Source: Blasia pusilla
Lineage: Eukaryota > Marchantiophyta > Marchantiopsida > Blasiales
Direction of reading: 5' to 3'
NCBI GenBank assembly: GCA_050084515.1
Contig: CM114271.1
Span: 31,682,001-31,746,000, forward strand
Length of the DNA stretch: 64,000 nt
Part shown: positions 45,062 through 56,524 of the stretch, piece after piece
Layout of the letters: each line of letters opens with the position of its first letter
Position numbering within the stretch: the stretch's first letter is position 1
Notes under the pieces: model-generated
The model's database searches: none
Seen by the model: the letters and a program-made list of their open reading frames with translations, nothing else
What the model was told of the DNA's origin: nothing
Program-made: the position numbers and the translations under genes

Positions 45062-48000
45062 CCTCAAGCTCATATCGATATCTCTAACGCCCAAATTTTT
45101 TCTAAACATCTCAAACTTATCTCTAAACAATGCCTTTGTAAAGATGTCAGCAATTTTCTGATCTGTACCTATATGCACAAGATCAACATCTCGTGCAAGC
45201 ACTTTCTCTCTAATAAAATGATAGTGCATCTCAATATGCTTTGTACGAGCATGAAACACAGGGTTATTAGCAAGTTTGATGCTACTAATATTGTCTGCAT
45301 ATATTACACTAGGTTCTAAGTTACTAACATCAATCTCAACAAGTAATCAACGAAGCCACACTGCCTCTCATGTTGTATTGATTGCTCCTCTGTATTCAAC
45401 CTCTCTTGAAGATAAAGCAACTGTAGGTTGCTTCTTTGAAGCCCAACTTATAACTACGCTTCCCAAAGTAAATGAATAACCAGATGTGGAGTGTCGATCA
45501 GACATGCTTCATGCCCAATCAACATCTATGAATCCCTACAATTGTAAACTCAGAGAAGGTTCAAATTGAAGCCCAAATTGAACAAAGAATTTCACATACC
45601 GCATAATCCTCCTCATGGCATCAAGGAGAGATTTTCGAGATGCTTGCATAAATTGGCTCACTAGACCAACTGCACATCTCAAATCTGACTTGACTATAAT
45701 TAGATAGATCAAACTTCCAACCATGCGCCTCTACATATTAGAATCTGCAAGAAACTCTCCTTCATCCACTCTTAGCTTCACACTATGGTCCAACGTTGTA
45801 GAGATTGGCTTACAAGCCGTCATACGATATTTTGAAAGCATGTGAAGAGCATATTATCGTTGTAGTAATCACATGCTCTCTCCAACCTTGATAAACTTAA
45901 CACCAAGAAAGTACTTGAGTTCTCCCAAGTCCTTCATATCAAATTTTTCTTGTAATTTTAGCTTGACTTGTTGTACCATATCCTCAGTACTCCCAGTAAT
46001 CAAGAGGTCGTCAACATACAACACAATGATAACCGTATGATCTTGTCCTCTCAAGACATATAACAAAGAGTCAGAATCACATACCCAAAAACCCAACTCT
46101 CGTAAGACATATGTAATCTTGCCATACCAAGCTCTAGGAGCTTGTTTGAGCATGTATAGAGCTTTCTTCAACCTGCATACACAAAATGGAAACTCAAGAT
46201 GCTCATATCCAGGTGGTTGAGTCATATATACCTCCTCATATAGATCTCCATTCAAGAAGGCATTCTTGACGTCCATGTGATGTAAACTCCACTTCTTACT
46301 TACTGAACTTGAAGGGTAGTTATCATATATGCATGATGTGTCGCAAAGAAACCTTTATTTATGAATCTATGAACAGGATGTGTGACTCTACTTGATCTAC
46401 AAAGTTTTTGTTTAGAGGTAGATGCCTCTCACACCTTACTCGAGCTCTACAATGTTTGTTGGTTTACAATTATATTGTCCCCCTCAACAGACAAGTTTAG
46501 AGGTGGAATAGGTTCAAATGGAGCATACCGTGACTTTAGCTCATCAAAGACAACATCGCGACTAATAATAAGATGCCGAGAGGATGGAATGTAGCACTTA
46601 TACCCCTTAGTTCCATCAGCGTAGCCATTGAATATATATCTTTCATATTTGGGATCTAATTTTTGACATCTTTTAGAAGGAAGATGAGCATAACAAATAC
46701 AACCAATACTTTCAGGAAGGAAAAATCAGGTTTACTTCTTGTGAAGACTTCGAATGGAGTCTTATCATGAACTCATGCTGTTGGAGTTCGGTGGACTAAG
46801 AAGCCTATACACACTACAGCCTTTGCTCAATACACCTTAAGCATGTTCTTCTCATTCATCATAGCTCGTGCCGCCTCAGAAATATGTCGATTCTTCCTCT
46901 CAGCCACTCCATTTTGTCGTGGGATGTAACGGCAAGTCACTTGACGTTGGATGTCATTCTAATGTAAGTAGTCATCAAACTTTGTTGAAAGATATTCTCC
47001 TCCTCCATCACAACGCTATTTCAGAATGTGTTCTCTAGTCTGCTTCTCTACTAGAACTCTGGATCTTTGGAATACTGAGAATACCTCTGGCTTGGATTTC
47101 AGAAAGTATACCCATATATACCTAGAGAAGTCATCAATAAATGAAACAAGTACTGGCAACCACTAAGGCCATATTGTGATTCTGTCTAGAAATCATTGTG
47201 AATCAACTCCAATATCTTGGATGCAAGATATGTATGGTCAAATTGACCAATAAGTCACAAATGTGTGGCATAAGAGAATTGGACATATGAATCTTCAAAG
47301 ATTACAGAGTCTTTCATCATCTAATCTAGTAATAGGACTTCCTCAATTAGCAAGTCTTGCTACGTTAGAGGTATGTCCTGCTTGCCAATTTGGAAAACAA
47401 GCTAGATTTTCTTTTCCAAAGCAAGATAGAAGAGCATCCAAGATATTGGAGATCTGTGACTTGTTGGCAAGTTTGACCATACATTGTTGTCTGATACTAT
47501 TGGAACTTTGCTGGTAAGCATGATATGCTGTTGAATGTCATCTCCTGTGAGCACAATTACAAGATCTTTCACTGGCTCCATACTACTGAACCATTTAGCT
47601 TGTGAGGTTATGTGATTTGATGCACCAGAGTCAATATAACAATCTACTGTCGGGTCTGTCTTGACCATTGCTCTCATATGATGAGTCATGATCAAGAGAT
47701 GCTCAATTTGTGAATATTTTTGTTCTTGGTACAGCCCTTGGTGTTGTTGCTCCACATAGTTTTGTTGCAGTCAGGCTCATATTCTCATATCTGCCTTCTT
47801 CTTGAAATAAAACTTTGCATAGTGATCCTTTATCCCACAATAATTTCAAGATCTAGGGACCCTTTGTTGCTGACCTTGACCCCAATAATTTTCACCATCA
47901 CCAAAATTTTGGTGGTGATGGTGAAAATGGAGGAAGAGGCACTCAATATAGTATCACTCAATCAACTACGAATCAGTACCAAACACAATCACAAGGTCTT

Positions 48001-48735
48001 GATTCATAGTTGATTGAGTGATACTATATTGAGTGCCTCTTCCTCCATATGTTTGATATCCACCACAACCACGGAAGCTTCTACCACAACCTCTGCCTTT
48101 ATTTGATCCATAACCTGCAAATAGCGCACTCTCTTGTAGACTAGACGAGCTACCGCTACCTACTAGATGCATCTCTTCACTGATTAACAATGGGACTAAC
48201 TCTTGAAAGGTTTGATATTTCTTTCTCACATAGATAGAGGTCTCAAATGACTTGTAATCCTTTGGAAGGCCTTAAAAAGTAAACAAAATCAGATCATCAT
48301 CTTCACCTGTCACTCCAATGTTATTCAACTGATCAACAATATGTTTGATACTCGAAACATAATCATTGATGCTCTATGATCCTCTCCTCACTTCGTTCAA
48401 TTTTTATTTCAATTGAAGCTTTCTGGCCTTTGTAGATTTCTGGAAAAAAAATTCCAATACATCCCATGCCTCCTTTGGAATATCAACATCTTGAATGTAA
48501 CCTATCATTGGCAAACTGATCGTTATTGAAATGTAGTGGATTACTTGCGTTTGCGCGTTTGTTCCAGGCGCGAACATTCAAGTCTCCTGAGTCACCTTCC
48601 TCCTTAGCCTCATCTTTTGTGACAAGCTCCCATAGTTCTTAACCCATGAGAAATGATTTCATGCGAAACTTCCAAACATTGTAATTGTGCTTATCTAGCT
48701 TCTCGCTTGTGATTGTTGTTGAGGAATATTCCATG
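45062..48735 (-). pseudogene. Copia D Gag-Pol remnant with two inverted segments
   Basis: Gag starts at ATG 48735 (KLDKHNYNVWKFRMKSF). A Gly-rich Gag end is near 48000-48150. The protease motif CYIDSGASNHITS is near 47630. An integrase motif PRQNGVAER is near 46910. Reverse transcriptase is open 45869-46276 with VLYVDDLLITG, and RNase H ends at 45062 with ADIFTKAL. The GAG-pre-integrase segment (WHKRIGHMNLQRLQSL) is on the + strand at about 47255-47460, opposite to all its neighbours. A Gag piece at ~47900-48005 is also flipped. Many stops; not functional. Confidence 0.9.
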
Positions 48736-49249
48736 ACGAATGATTTCACTCACAAAAAGGTAATTTCAAGCTCTCCACTGCTCCAATTGAAGCATAGACC
48801 ACTCCTACATAGAAATCGACCTAAAATTTGCCAAAATTGATCAATTGTATGAAAGAACTAGTCAAAATTGGCCTGTAGAGAGCAAACTGCACAACATTTA
48901 TCTCTAGCTACACTTTCCTACACTGAAATTGCTATTGCAAGAGCTCCGAATGTCAGAATCAAGCGATTTTGGATATGTTGGAAAGCTCTCAAGGATCTCT
49001 ACATGAAAATTAGAAAAAAAACCTTCAATATTGTTTTGACTGATGCGGACCTACATGGATAAATCGACTGGAAAAGCCCTAAAAATGCCTCCAAAGTTTT
49101 ATCACCGTCAAAGCTCACGTGAAATCTGCACCTACTGAGCTCTGAACGAAATTTCCTTCTCCCAAACTTAAATTTTTCCTTCTCTTGCCTCTCTTCTCTC
49201 CTCAAACACCAAGAATTTGAAGTGATGTTCTCCTATCGCTCTGATACCA

Positions 49250-49568
49250 TGTAGAAAACTACTAAAGAAGCATAATTGGTGGGAAACCGCTCTCACAATC
49301 ACACACCACCATGGAGAACAAAATTTTGGAATGAGAGAAAATGATTGGAGGCTGATCCCCTTCTCAATTATATAGGATATGTACAAGCGAACATAACCCT
49401 TATCTTAACCATAGTCTCAAGTTAGACTAAATATACGTGATTAACTAACCCTAGTTAAGATAATCACGCTTAACTAACTAATAAAGATTAAGCTTACTTA
49501 CTTGTTGTGAGTAGCAAATGTAGCAGTTCCAGTATCTCATGAGCTTGAATGTAACTCAACCTTCAATA
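49250..49568 (-). repeat. 5' LTR of copia D
   Basis: Adjacent to the primer-binding site at 49238-49249. Matches the left LTR with scattered substitutions and short indels. Confidence 0.88.
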
Positions 49569-50164
49569 AAAGGTTTGTCCATCACAATCATGGACGGTAT
49601 GTGCGCGATCGAACACTTGCCGCATCCAACATCACGGCCGGTCCTATCCATGTCCACATTTGATGTACATTCGCCATCACTCAGGCTCGAGTGTCACCTA
49701 ACATTAGGATGTTCTCCAAGATATAGGCTGGAGAACATCTATGGGTAGTCTAAAAGAGTCGAAGAACTCGTAACATCTCCCAAACCATGGTCGGCCACGG
49801 GTCCTGCATACCAAGTTCTCGGAGAATGACTTTGACATGGCCACCCTGCCACCACCAAGTGTATCAGACCAACCCTATCCAAATCAGGCGCCCCTAATAA
49901 CGAAATGTCTGCCGAAAATATATATTGATATCTCCTAACTACAAACACTTGCAATAATTGAGGATACTGTTGGACGAGTCTTGACACATGACGTAATGAG
50001 ACTCTACGTGTAGTCTCATCCCTCTCAACATACAAGTAATGTTGTACTTATACTCCGGTCCGCAACACTGTAGTCAAAGTTGTACTAATCCCTCCAAAGA
50101 GATCTAGTATACGTACGTATACACCCTCCTCGGGATACTTCCACACAATTGGTGTGGTGTCCAA

Positions 50165-50773
50165 GGGTATCAATGTCTCCACTCCTAGAGCATGTGGTAC
50201 CTCTGTCCCATCTTGCTCAAGAGCATAGGCTCAACTCCACGCCTACCTCATGATCTTGTTTGCTCTCCTATGTAAATCAATGCCCGTTCCGCACAAAGCT
50301 GAAGAAGTATCGCCAATAGCTGTAGCCAGGCTCGTCATCGCATGCCACTTGTTATGAATATCCTCTACAAGAGTATCCTCTGTATTGGCATTTCCCTCCA
50401 ATAAATCTCCAGGCCAACATAATATGCCACAATAAGCAAAACATGTGGTGGTCCACCCTCAAAGTGAACCATCAAGTCTTCTTGCATACTACACGGGTAG
50501 CTCAATGGCTCGTCCCTCACTTGATTGCCAAGCAGGTCGATAGGAGGCTCTCTCCTCCCAAAATTCAAGTGTGAACCCTAGAGGATACAATATGGTAGCT
50601 CCTACCAAAACATCATAAGACTCGTCCGATGTCACAACCGCTCGCGTCCGCACCATTGTACTATAAGTAGGATGATTGGGCAGAATCCTCACTACAATCT
50701 CATCGCGAATCATATGTAGTGTCATGGATGTGCCTTGCAATGAAGTCTAAATGTGGAATGGACATGGAGTGAT
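50165..50773 (-). pseudogene. Retropepsin C-terminal part and linker of the gypsy-like element
   Basis: Open from copia E to ~50490: SYDVLVGATILYPLGFTLEF, the flap/C-terminal region of an aspartic protease, followed by YRPAWQSSEGRAIELPV. After stops, coding-like linker sequence (DTLVEDIHNKWHAMTSLATA) leads in the same frame into the methyltransferase. The active-site DSGA lies on the other side of copia E, near 56000-56011, as LLDSGA followed by a stop and PLMLGKAACVAMGL. Confidence 0.8.
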
Positions 50774-51095
50774 TGTGAGAATTGCGGAATGAATTGAAAT
50801 TGCGTTTGTACTCTCTGTGTTTTCTATATTGATAGATTGAAAGTCGATAAGTAGTAAAGTCTGCTCTAAACTAAGAGCTGTAATCAAAAGACATGACAGT
50901 AACTGTGTCACTTCATAAATGTCTCATAGCTACGTATCGTTTCGCAAGATGAAACGTTACTAGCAGTAATCAATGGTCATAAACAAAACATTGATCCTAA
51001 TCTAATCTAGATTGTCCGTATGGATTGATCCGTGGGATCAATTCTTGGATCAGTACTCTAATGATTTGTTTCGCTGGACTAATTGATTTCCTACA
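50774..51095 (-). repeat. 3' LTR of copia E
   Basis: Begins TGTGAGAATTGCGG and ends GATTTCCTACA on the + strand. Followed by the sense-strand polypurine tract (CCCCTGAG complement near 51110). Confidence 0.92.
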
Positions 51096-51115
51096 CTCCT
51101 ACTCAGGGGAACAAA

Positions 51116-54100
51116 TCAGCCATTTTCATTACTAGTTAAACCTAGAGATTTAGTATGTTTTTTATGAGGTCCTTTCTGTAAACCCTTAGTAAAAATGTCT
51201 GCAGTCATCGCTGCAGTTGAAATATAGGTCAAAATAATTTCGCCACTTGATACTTGATCTTTGATAAAGTGGTATTGAATGTCGATGTGTTTGGTGTGGT
51301 CATGATGTTTTGTAAAACTGACCAAAGCAATAGCACTCTGGTTGTCACAGAAGATCTTAATTATCTTCTGAGCAAAATCAATTTCGTAAAGTAATCTTCT
51401 GATCCAAATAGCTTGAGCTAGTTTTAGTCATTGCAATGTACTCGGACTCGGTACTTGAAAGAGCAACTAACTTTTGTTTTCTACTTGCCCAACTAATCTT
51501 GCTCCTCCTGCAGGAGAAAGCAAAATCCGCTAGTAGATTTTAGAGTCGATATTGTCTCCATAGGCGACATCGAGAATATCCTTGAAGATGAAAAAGGAGT
51601 AGATGAGCGCAGATATTGGAGAAAGTAATGTTTTGTCCCTTGTAGATACCTGAAAATACGTTTGACAGCAGTCCAGTGTATAGGACCATGATTGGTCATG
51701 AACTGTGCAACAATGCTAACAGAATAGGCAATATCGGGGCGAGTGCACACCATTGCCCACATTAAACTTCCTGTAGCACTTTTATAAGGAATAGAAGACA
51801 TTGTTGCAATGTCAGCAAGATGAACAGGAGATTGATCTTGACTAAGATGAAAGCCAAAATCAAAGGGAGTGGAGATAGGTTTGCAGCCCAACATGTAGAA
51901 CTGTTTGAGTTTGTTGGTGATGTAAGTCGTCTGGTTGAGCCTGATCCATCCTTGTTTTCGGTCTCGTTGGATATGAATTCCCAGAACATGATAAGCTTCA
52001 CCGAGATCAGTCATTTCAAACTCTTGGCGGAGCTTCTTTTTGACAAAATGAAGCAGCACAGAACTAGAGCTGGCGATGATAGCGTCATCTACGTAGAGAG
52101 CAAGGTTCAGAAAATTGGAGTCCTTGTTCAGAATGTGAATATTAGAGGTAGCAGTGGTGCTGACAAAACCAATGTCGAGTAAAACATAGTGACAGCGTTC
52201 ATACCACATACGGGCTGATTGCTTCAAACCATAAATGGACCTTTCGAGAAGGCAGACCAAGTTACTATGGGGAACTGGCAAGCCTGGAGGAAGGGCCTTG
52301 TAGATCTTGTGTTGCAGGAATCCATATAGAAAAGCAGCGATTACATCTAATTGATGCACTAGCGACAGCAATAAGAATACGAAGAGATTGAAGTTTAATA
52401 GTAAGAGAAAAGGTCTCGTCGTAATCAAGATCAGGAACTTGAGTAAATCCTTTAGCAACCAGACGGGCTTTCTACTTGTGGATCGTGCCATCCACATGAG
52501 GTTTAATTTAAAAAACCCAACGGCAGCCAACTATGCTTTGATTAGGAGGAAGGGGAACCAAAGTCCAAGCCTTCATTCTAGTCATATTCTGAAGTTCAGC
52601 AGAAATGGCAGCCTTCAAATGTGAAGAGTCAAGTCCAGAGATAGCCTCTTCATAAGATTGGGGTTCAAGAAAAGAACAAGTAGAAGAGAGCAAGGCCCAA
52701 CGCTTCTCTGCAGCTCGCTTCTTGTTCTTCTCAGCTTCAATAAGTGCATCGTAACGCTCAATAGCCCGAGTAATGCGAGGACTTTTTCTTGAGCAAGAGG
52801 AGGAGAAGGAGCTCGTTGTCTTCTATCATAGTAAAGATGGGTACGCCTATGACCAGGTACGGGGTGTGCAGTGGAAGAGACCGTTGGTGAAGGCATATCA
52901 TCTGGCTGTGGCAGACTTGAAAGAGGTTGAACTTCCACTGAAGAAGACATGGAAGGAGAGGTGGTTCCCACTGAGGGAATAATCGGGGAAGTAGCAGGAA
53001 TAGGCAAGGAAGTTTGAGGATTAGGGAATGAGCGGAAAAATAGAGGATCAGATCTGATAGCCAGATCTTCTGCATCAAAAGAAGCGAAAGATGGAGTGGT
53101 CTAAGTAGTCTGATCTTCAAGAACTACAGCATCACGGGAGAGAATGATAGTTTTGTCTCTCAGCCTCTCGAGACGCAAGGCTTTGCTTTGGCACTGTAAC
53201 CAGGGAAAATGCATTCCTCAGTGCGAAAATCCAGCTTTGAATGAGGATCATTGATTTTAGCAAATGCAGGGCTTTCAAAAATACGAAGATAAGATAACAC
53301 AGGTTTACGATTAAACCATAACTCATATGGTGTTTTGGAAAGTGGCAATGCTTTGCTCGAAAGACAATTTTGCAAATAATTAGTAGTGACAAAAGCTTCA
53401 CCCCAATAAGTCTTGGGGAGAGTAGAATGGAAAAGCAAAGAACGGACAGAATAAGCAAGAGTTCTCTTCTTACGTTTTGAAACACCATTTTGCTGTGGTG
53501 TGTGGGGAGCAGTGAACTGCCTGGAGATTCCTTGAGAATGGCAGAAGTCTAAGAAAGAAGATGACTTAATTCCCCACCATTATCATATCCCAATGTCTGA
53601 ATGCGTCGAGGTTGATGTTGTGTCTCTACATTAGCCACAAATTGAGTGAAACGGGAAAAACCTTCAAATTTGTAATGGAGGAGGTAAACAGTAGTATACC
53701 GGGAGAAATCGTCAATAAAGACCATGAAATAACGAAAACCCAAATGAGTAGGGGGAGAAATAGGCGTGCAAATATCTGTATGAATTAATTCTAAAACATT
53801 GAGAGCTCTATAGACTGGAGTAGTGTTAGAAAAAGGTTTGTGAGTCTGCTTGCCATGTAGGCAGGCTCGACATGAAGAAATCTGAGAGGGATTATGCCGT
53901 GGAAGTCCGACAGCCATTTGCTAATTTTGAAGTTGAGGAACACGAGCGGCGCTGATGTGACTCAAACGGTGATGCCACAGATCAGCAATCGTGGGAAGAA
54001 TCGCAGTGGCTGCTGTAATGGGAGAAAATCGGGAGGGTGGAAGGGCAGCTTCTTTGAGTTTGTACAAATCATTGATTAAATAACATGTTATGATGATCTG

Positions 54101-55407
54101 GTCTGTACAATCATGGAGTATGCACTTTCCGTTGTGAATCAAGGTAGATCCTCCAGAAGTGTCTTAGTTGCTAGACTGAGAAAAGATTTTTCTTCAAGCT
54201 TGGTATAAAGAGGACATTCCAAAGAATGTATCGAATACCATTAGCCAAAAGGATCTCAACGTGTCCAGATCCTTTTATCTCCAGACTAGAGTTATCACCT
54301 AGGAAAACATACAAAGATTTTTCATACGGAGTGTAATTGGAAAAGTAATCACTGGAGAAGGCCATATGATGAGTAGCACCGGTATCAAGATACCATGTAT
54401 TATCTTGCATATCTAAAGCCGAAGTTGAATAGGCAACGGTAAAGAAGAGATGAGACGTAAAATTTGCTTTTGGAGCAGACAATCTGGACTGCATTTGCTG
54501 ATCTGCAAGACGTTTTCCGAAATCTTTAATATGATGCCCTTGCAAATTGCACTAGAAACACATGATTTTTTTATAAGTGTTCTGCTGATTGGAGGATGAA
54601 GCCTACCAATCAGCTTGATGATTGGACGATTCGCCATGTGGAATCGTCATAGAAGCAGGAACAAATCTTGATTTGAAAGGACCAAAGCCTTTGTGAGGAG
54701 CTTTGCCTCGACTGTAACTTCTGAATGAGCCCCCTTGCATCGAATTGCCAAATTAGGACTTCGATTGAAAAGGGGCAGAACCTCGTCCAACAAAAAAAGT
54801 TGAGGACGGTTCAGCAGTCTATGTCTTCATCATTTTCTCCTCCTTAAGAAGGAAAGTGATCACAGATTGCAAAGTAAGATTACTCTAACCTCGCAATGAG
54901 GTCAATAAGTTGCGGTAACTATTGGGCATTGATCGCATCAATGCAAGATACTGATTTTCATCAGAAGTCATTGATCCAGCAGCGTGGAGTTGATCAATCA
55001 ATGTCCTAAACTGATGGACATATTTGGTAACACTATTTCCTTCTTTCATCTTAAGAGTCTGTAGATACATTTCTGTGACACCGTCCTGGGCTTGGTATAA
55101 AGAATCTAATGTCGTCCAGGCTTCATTTGCGCAATCGAAAGGAGGCGATATGATGAACTTGCAAATTGTCTAAACGATTTGCTATGAAGGATAAGGCAAT
55201 TCGGATGAGAATCTCCCATTCGTGGACACTCCCAGCGCCAGTGGCAGGAGCGGTAGTCGGTGCTGGATTTGGAGTTGTTCCTTCTACGATGCCTACTAAA
55301 TCTTCGGAATCAAGGTACAATCTCATGCGTAATTTCCAGATATAGAAATAGGTTCCGTCAAATTTCGGGATGTCGTCAATCTTGAGGAACATGTTAGAAT
55401 TCACCAT
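51116..55407 (-). pseudogene. Copia E Gag-Pol remnant
   Basis: Gag from ATG 55407 (KFDGTYFYIWKLRMRLYL); more Gag at 54885-55070. Protease WYLDTGATHHM at 54171-54545, with DTGA in place of DSGA. The GAG-pre-integrase segment and integrase are at 53549-54142 ([29 protein letters not shown]) and 53160-53438. Reverse transcriptase is open for 345 codons (51493-52530, LALYVDDAIIAS near 52090), and the RNase H end at 51116-51325 has ADIFTKGL. Far better preserved than copia A-D, but several stops and frameshifts separate the pieces. Confidence 0.93.
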
Positions 55408-55611
55408 CGTGAATTGATGAAAATGATAGAAAACGGGTCAAGGACTTCAAATTCGTAAGAATCGGAAGTTTGCAACCACCAAGCAATGAGAAAAGAGAAA
55501 GGCGTTTGAGCAGAAGACGTCCCCTCTACTCTAGGAATGTTGAAGCATCCCTCAAATTCCAATCCTTTCTTGAAAATCGTAAAAGTAGTGACTAGCGACC
55601 ATCTGATACCA

Positions 55612-55937
55612 TGTGAGAATTGGGGAATGAATTGAAATTGCGTTTGTACTCTCTGTGTTCTCTATATTGATAGATTGAAAGTCGATACATAAGTAGTAAA
55701 GTCTGGTCTAAACTAAGAGCCGTAATCAAAAGACGTGACAGTAACTGTGTCACTTCATAAATGTCTCATAGCTACGTATCGTTTCGCAAGATGAAACGTT
55801 ATTAGCAGTAATCAATGGTCATAAACAGAACATTGATCCTAATCTAATCTAGATTGTCCGTATGGATTGATCCGTGGGATCAATTCTTGGATCAGTACTG
55901 TAATGATTTGTTTCGCTGGACTAATTGATTTCCTACA
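55612..55937 (-). repeat. 5' LTR of copia E
   Basis: Adjacent to the primer-binding site. Nearly identical to the left LTR except for a 4-bp ACAT insertion after AAGTCGAT and about 8 substitutions. Confidence 0.92.
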
Positions 55938-56524
55938 GTGATCTCACACTTCCGCAATCCCATCGCTACACATGCCGCCTTCCCCAACATAAGGGGTTAT
56001 GCTCCTGAATCAAGTAGCACCCACTAAGGTTGATACACAACTCAAGACCAACCAACAAGAAGACTCCATCTCGGTTTTCCAAGACAACAATTGTTGGTGA
56101 GACGGCTGCACTCTCTATTGCTGGTCTTGCTGGCAACTCGGCCACTCTAGCCGCTGTTGCATGCTCACTCACTGTGTATCTCGTCCCGAGCACCTACTCC
56201 AAGGATACATCTGCCACATCTCTTATGCGAGTCTCAACACTAGAAGAACCAAACTCATCGCTCTCACAGAGCTTCGCCGCCAAGCGGAAAACCTCGTCTG
56301 ATCAACCTCCACATGTCAACAAATCGCTGGCCGTAAAAAGTGGGACGCTACATAAAGCTATCGCCATCTCTCGTAACATGCCAATGCTAGGCTGTGTCAA
56401 ATGGTGCATTGGCCTGGTAGATGTACTCACCTCATCCGCTCCTCTAACTACATTGGCATCTGCGACAACAACACTCCTCAAAGGACCATCAAGGGATCAT
56501 CGATGGGGTCCGGAGAGCCTTTGA

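Larger units (their letters stand above)
44742..49568 (-). mobile_element. Ty1/copia retrotransposon D, inserted in the methyltransferase
   Basis: LTRs at 44742-45056 and 49250-49568 match closely. Target duplication AAAGG at 44737-44741 and 49569-49573. Primer-binding site complement GCTCTGATACCA at 49238-49249; polypurine tract (GAGGGGAAG on the sense strand) just inside 45057. A family different from copia A-C. Two internal segments are inverted. Confidence 0.9.
44371..50140 (-). pseudogene. Cytosine-C5 DNA methyltransferase domain within a retroelement, split by copia D
   Basis: The enzyme transfers a methyl group from S-adenosylmethionine to cytosine C5. - strand motifs in order: I ILDLFGGISTTL (near 50075-50110); II-like YVERDETTRRV; an F-S-A-D-I segment; IV GWPCQSHS with the catalytic Cys (near 49823-49846); VI AYILENILML (near 49697-49731); VIII SVRSRTYRP. 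Then the copia D insertion, then a recognition region TLVSFPSSHAFRQGGPGMIW, IX KRERAMGF and X-like RQVLGQVVDL ending at 44371. Without copia D and one AAAGG copy the frame is continuous at the insertion site. The domain is ~300 codons, compact. Stops after RTGV, in DTRA-V and in RP-L-W, plus a frameshift after PCQSHS, make this copy dead. Confidence 0.88.
50774..55937 (-). mobile_element. Ty1/copia retrotransposon E, inserted in the retropepsin
   Basis: LTRs 50774-51095 (322 bp) and 55612-55937 (326 bp), TG..CA ends, about 8 substitutions and one 4-bp indel between them. Perfect target duplication GTGAT at 50769-50773 and 55938-55942. Primer-binding site complement TCTGATACCA ends at 55611. 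The youngest-looking insertion in the window. Removing it and one GTGAT joins the protease frame exactly. Confidence 0.96.

Noticed and set aside
49739-50140. Bacterial contamination or restriction-modification methyltransferase
   Set aside because: It is flanked in frame by retroelement protease and integrase, interrupted by plant copia elements with target duplications, and has the same decay as its surroundings.
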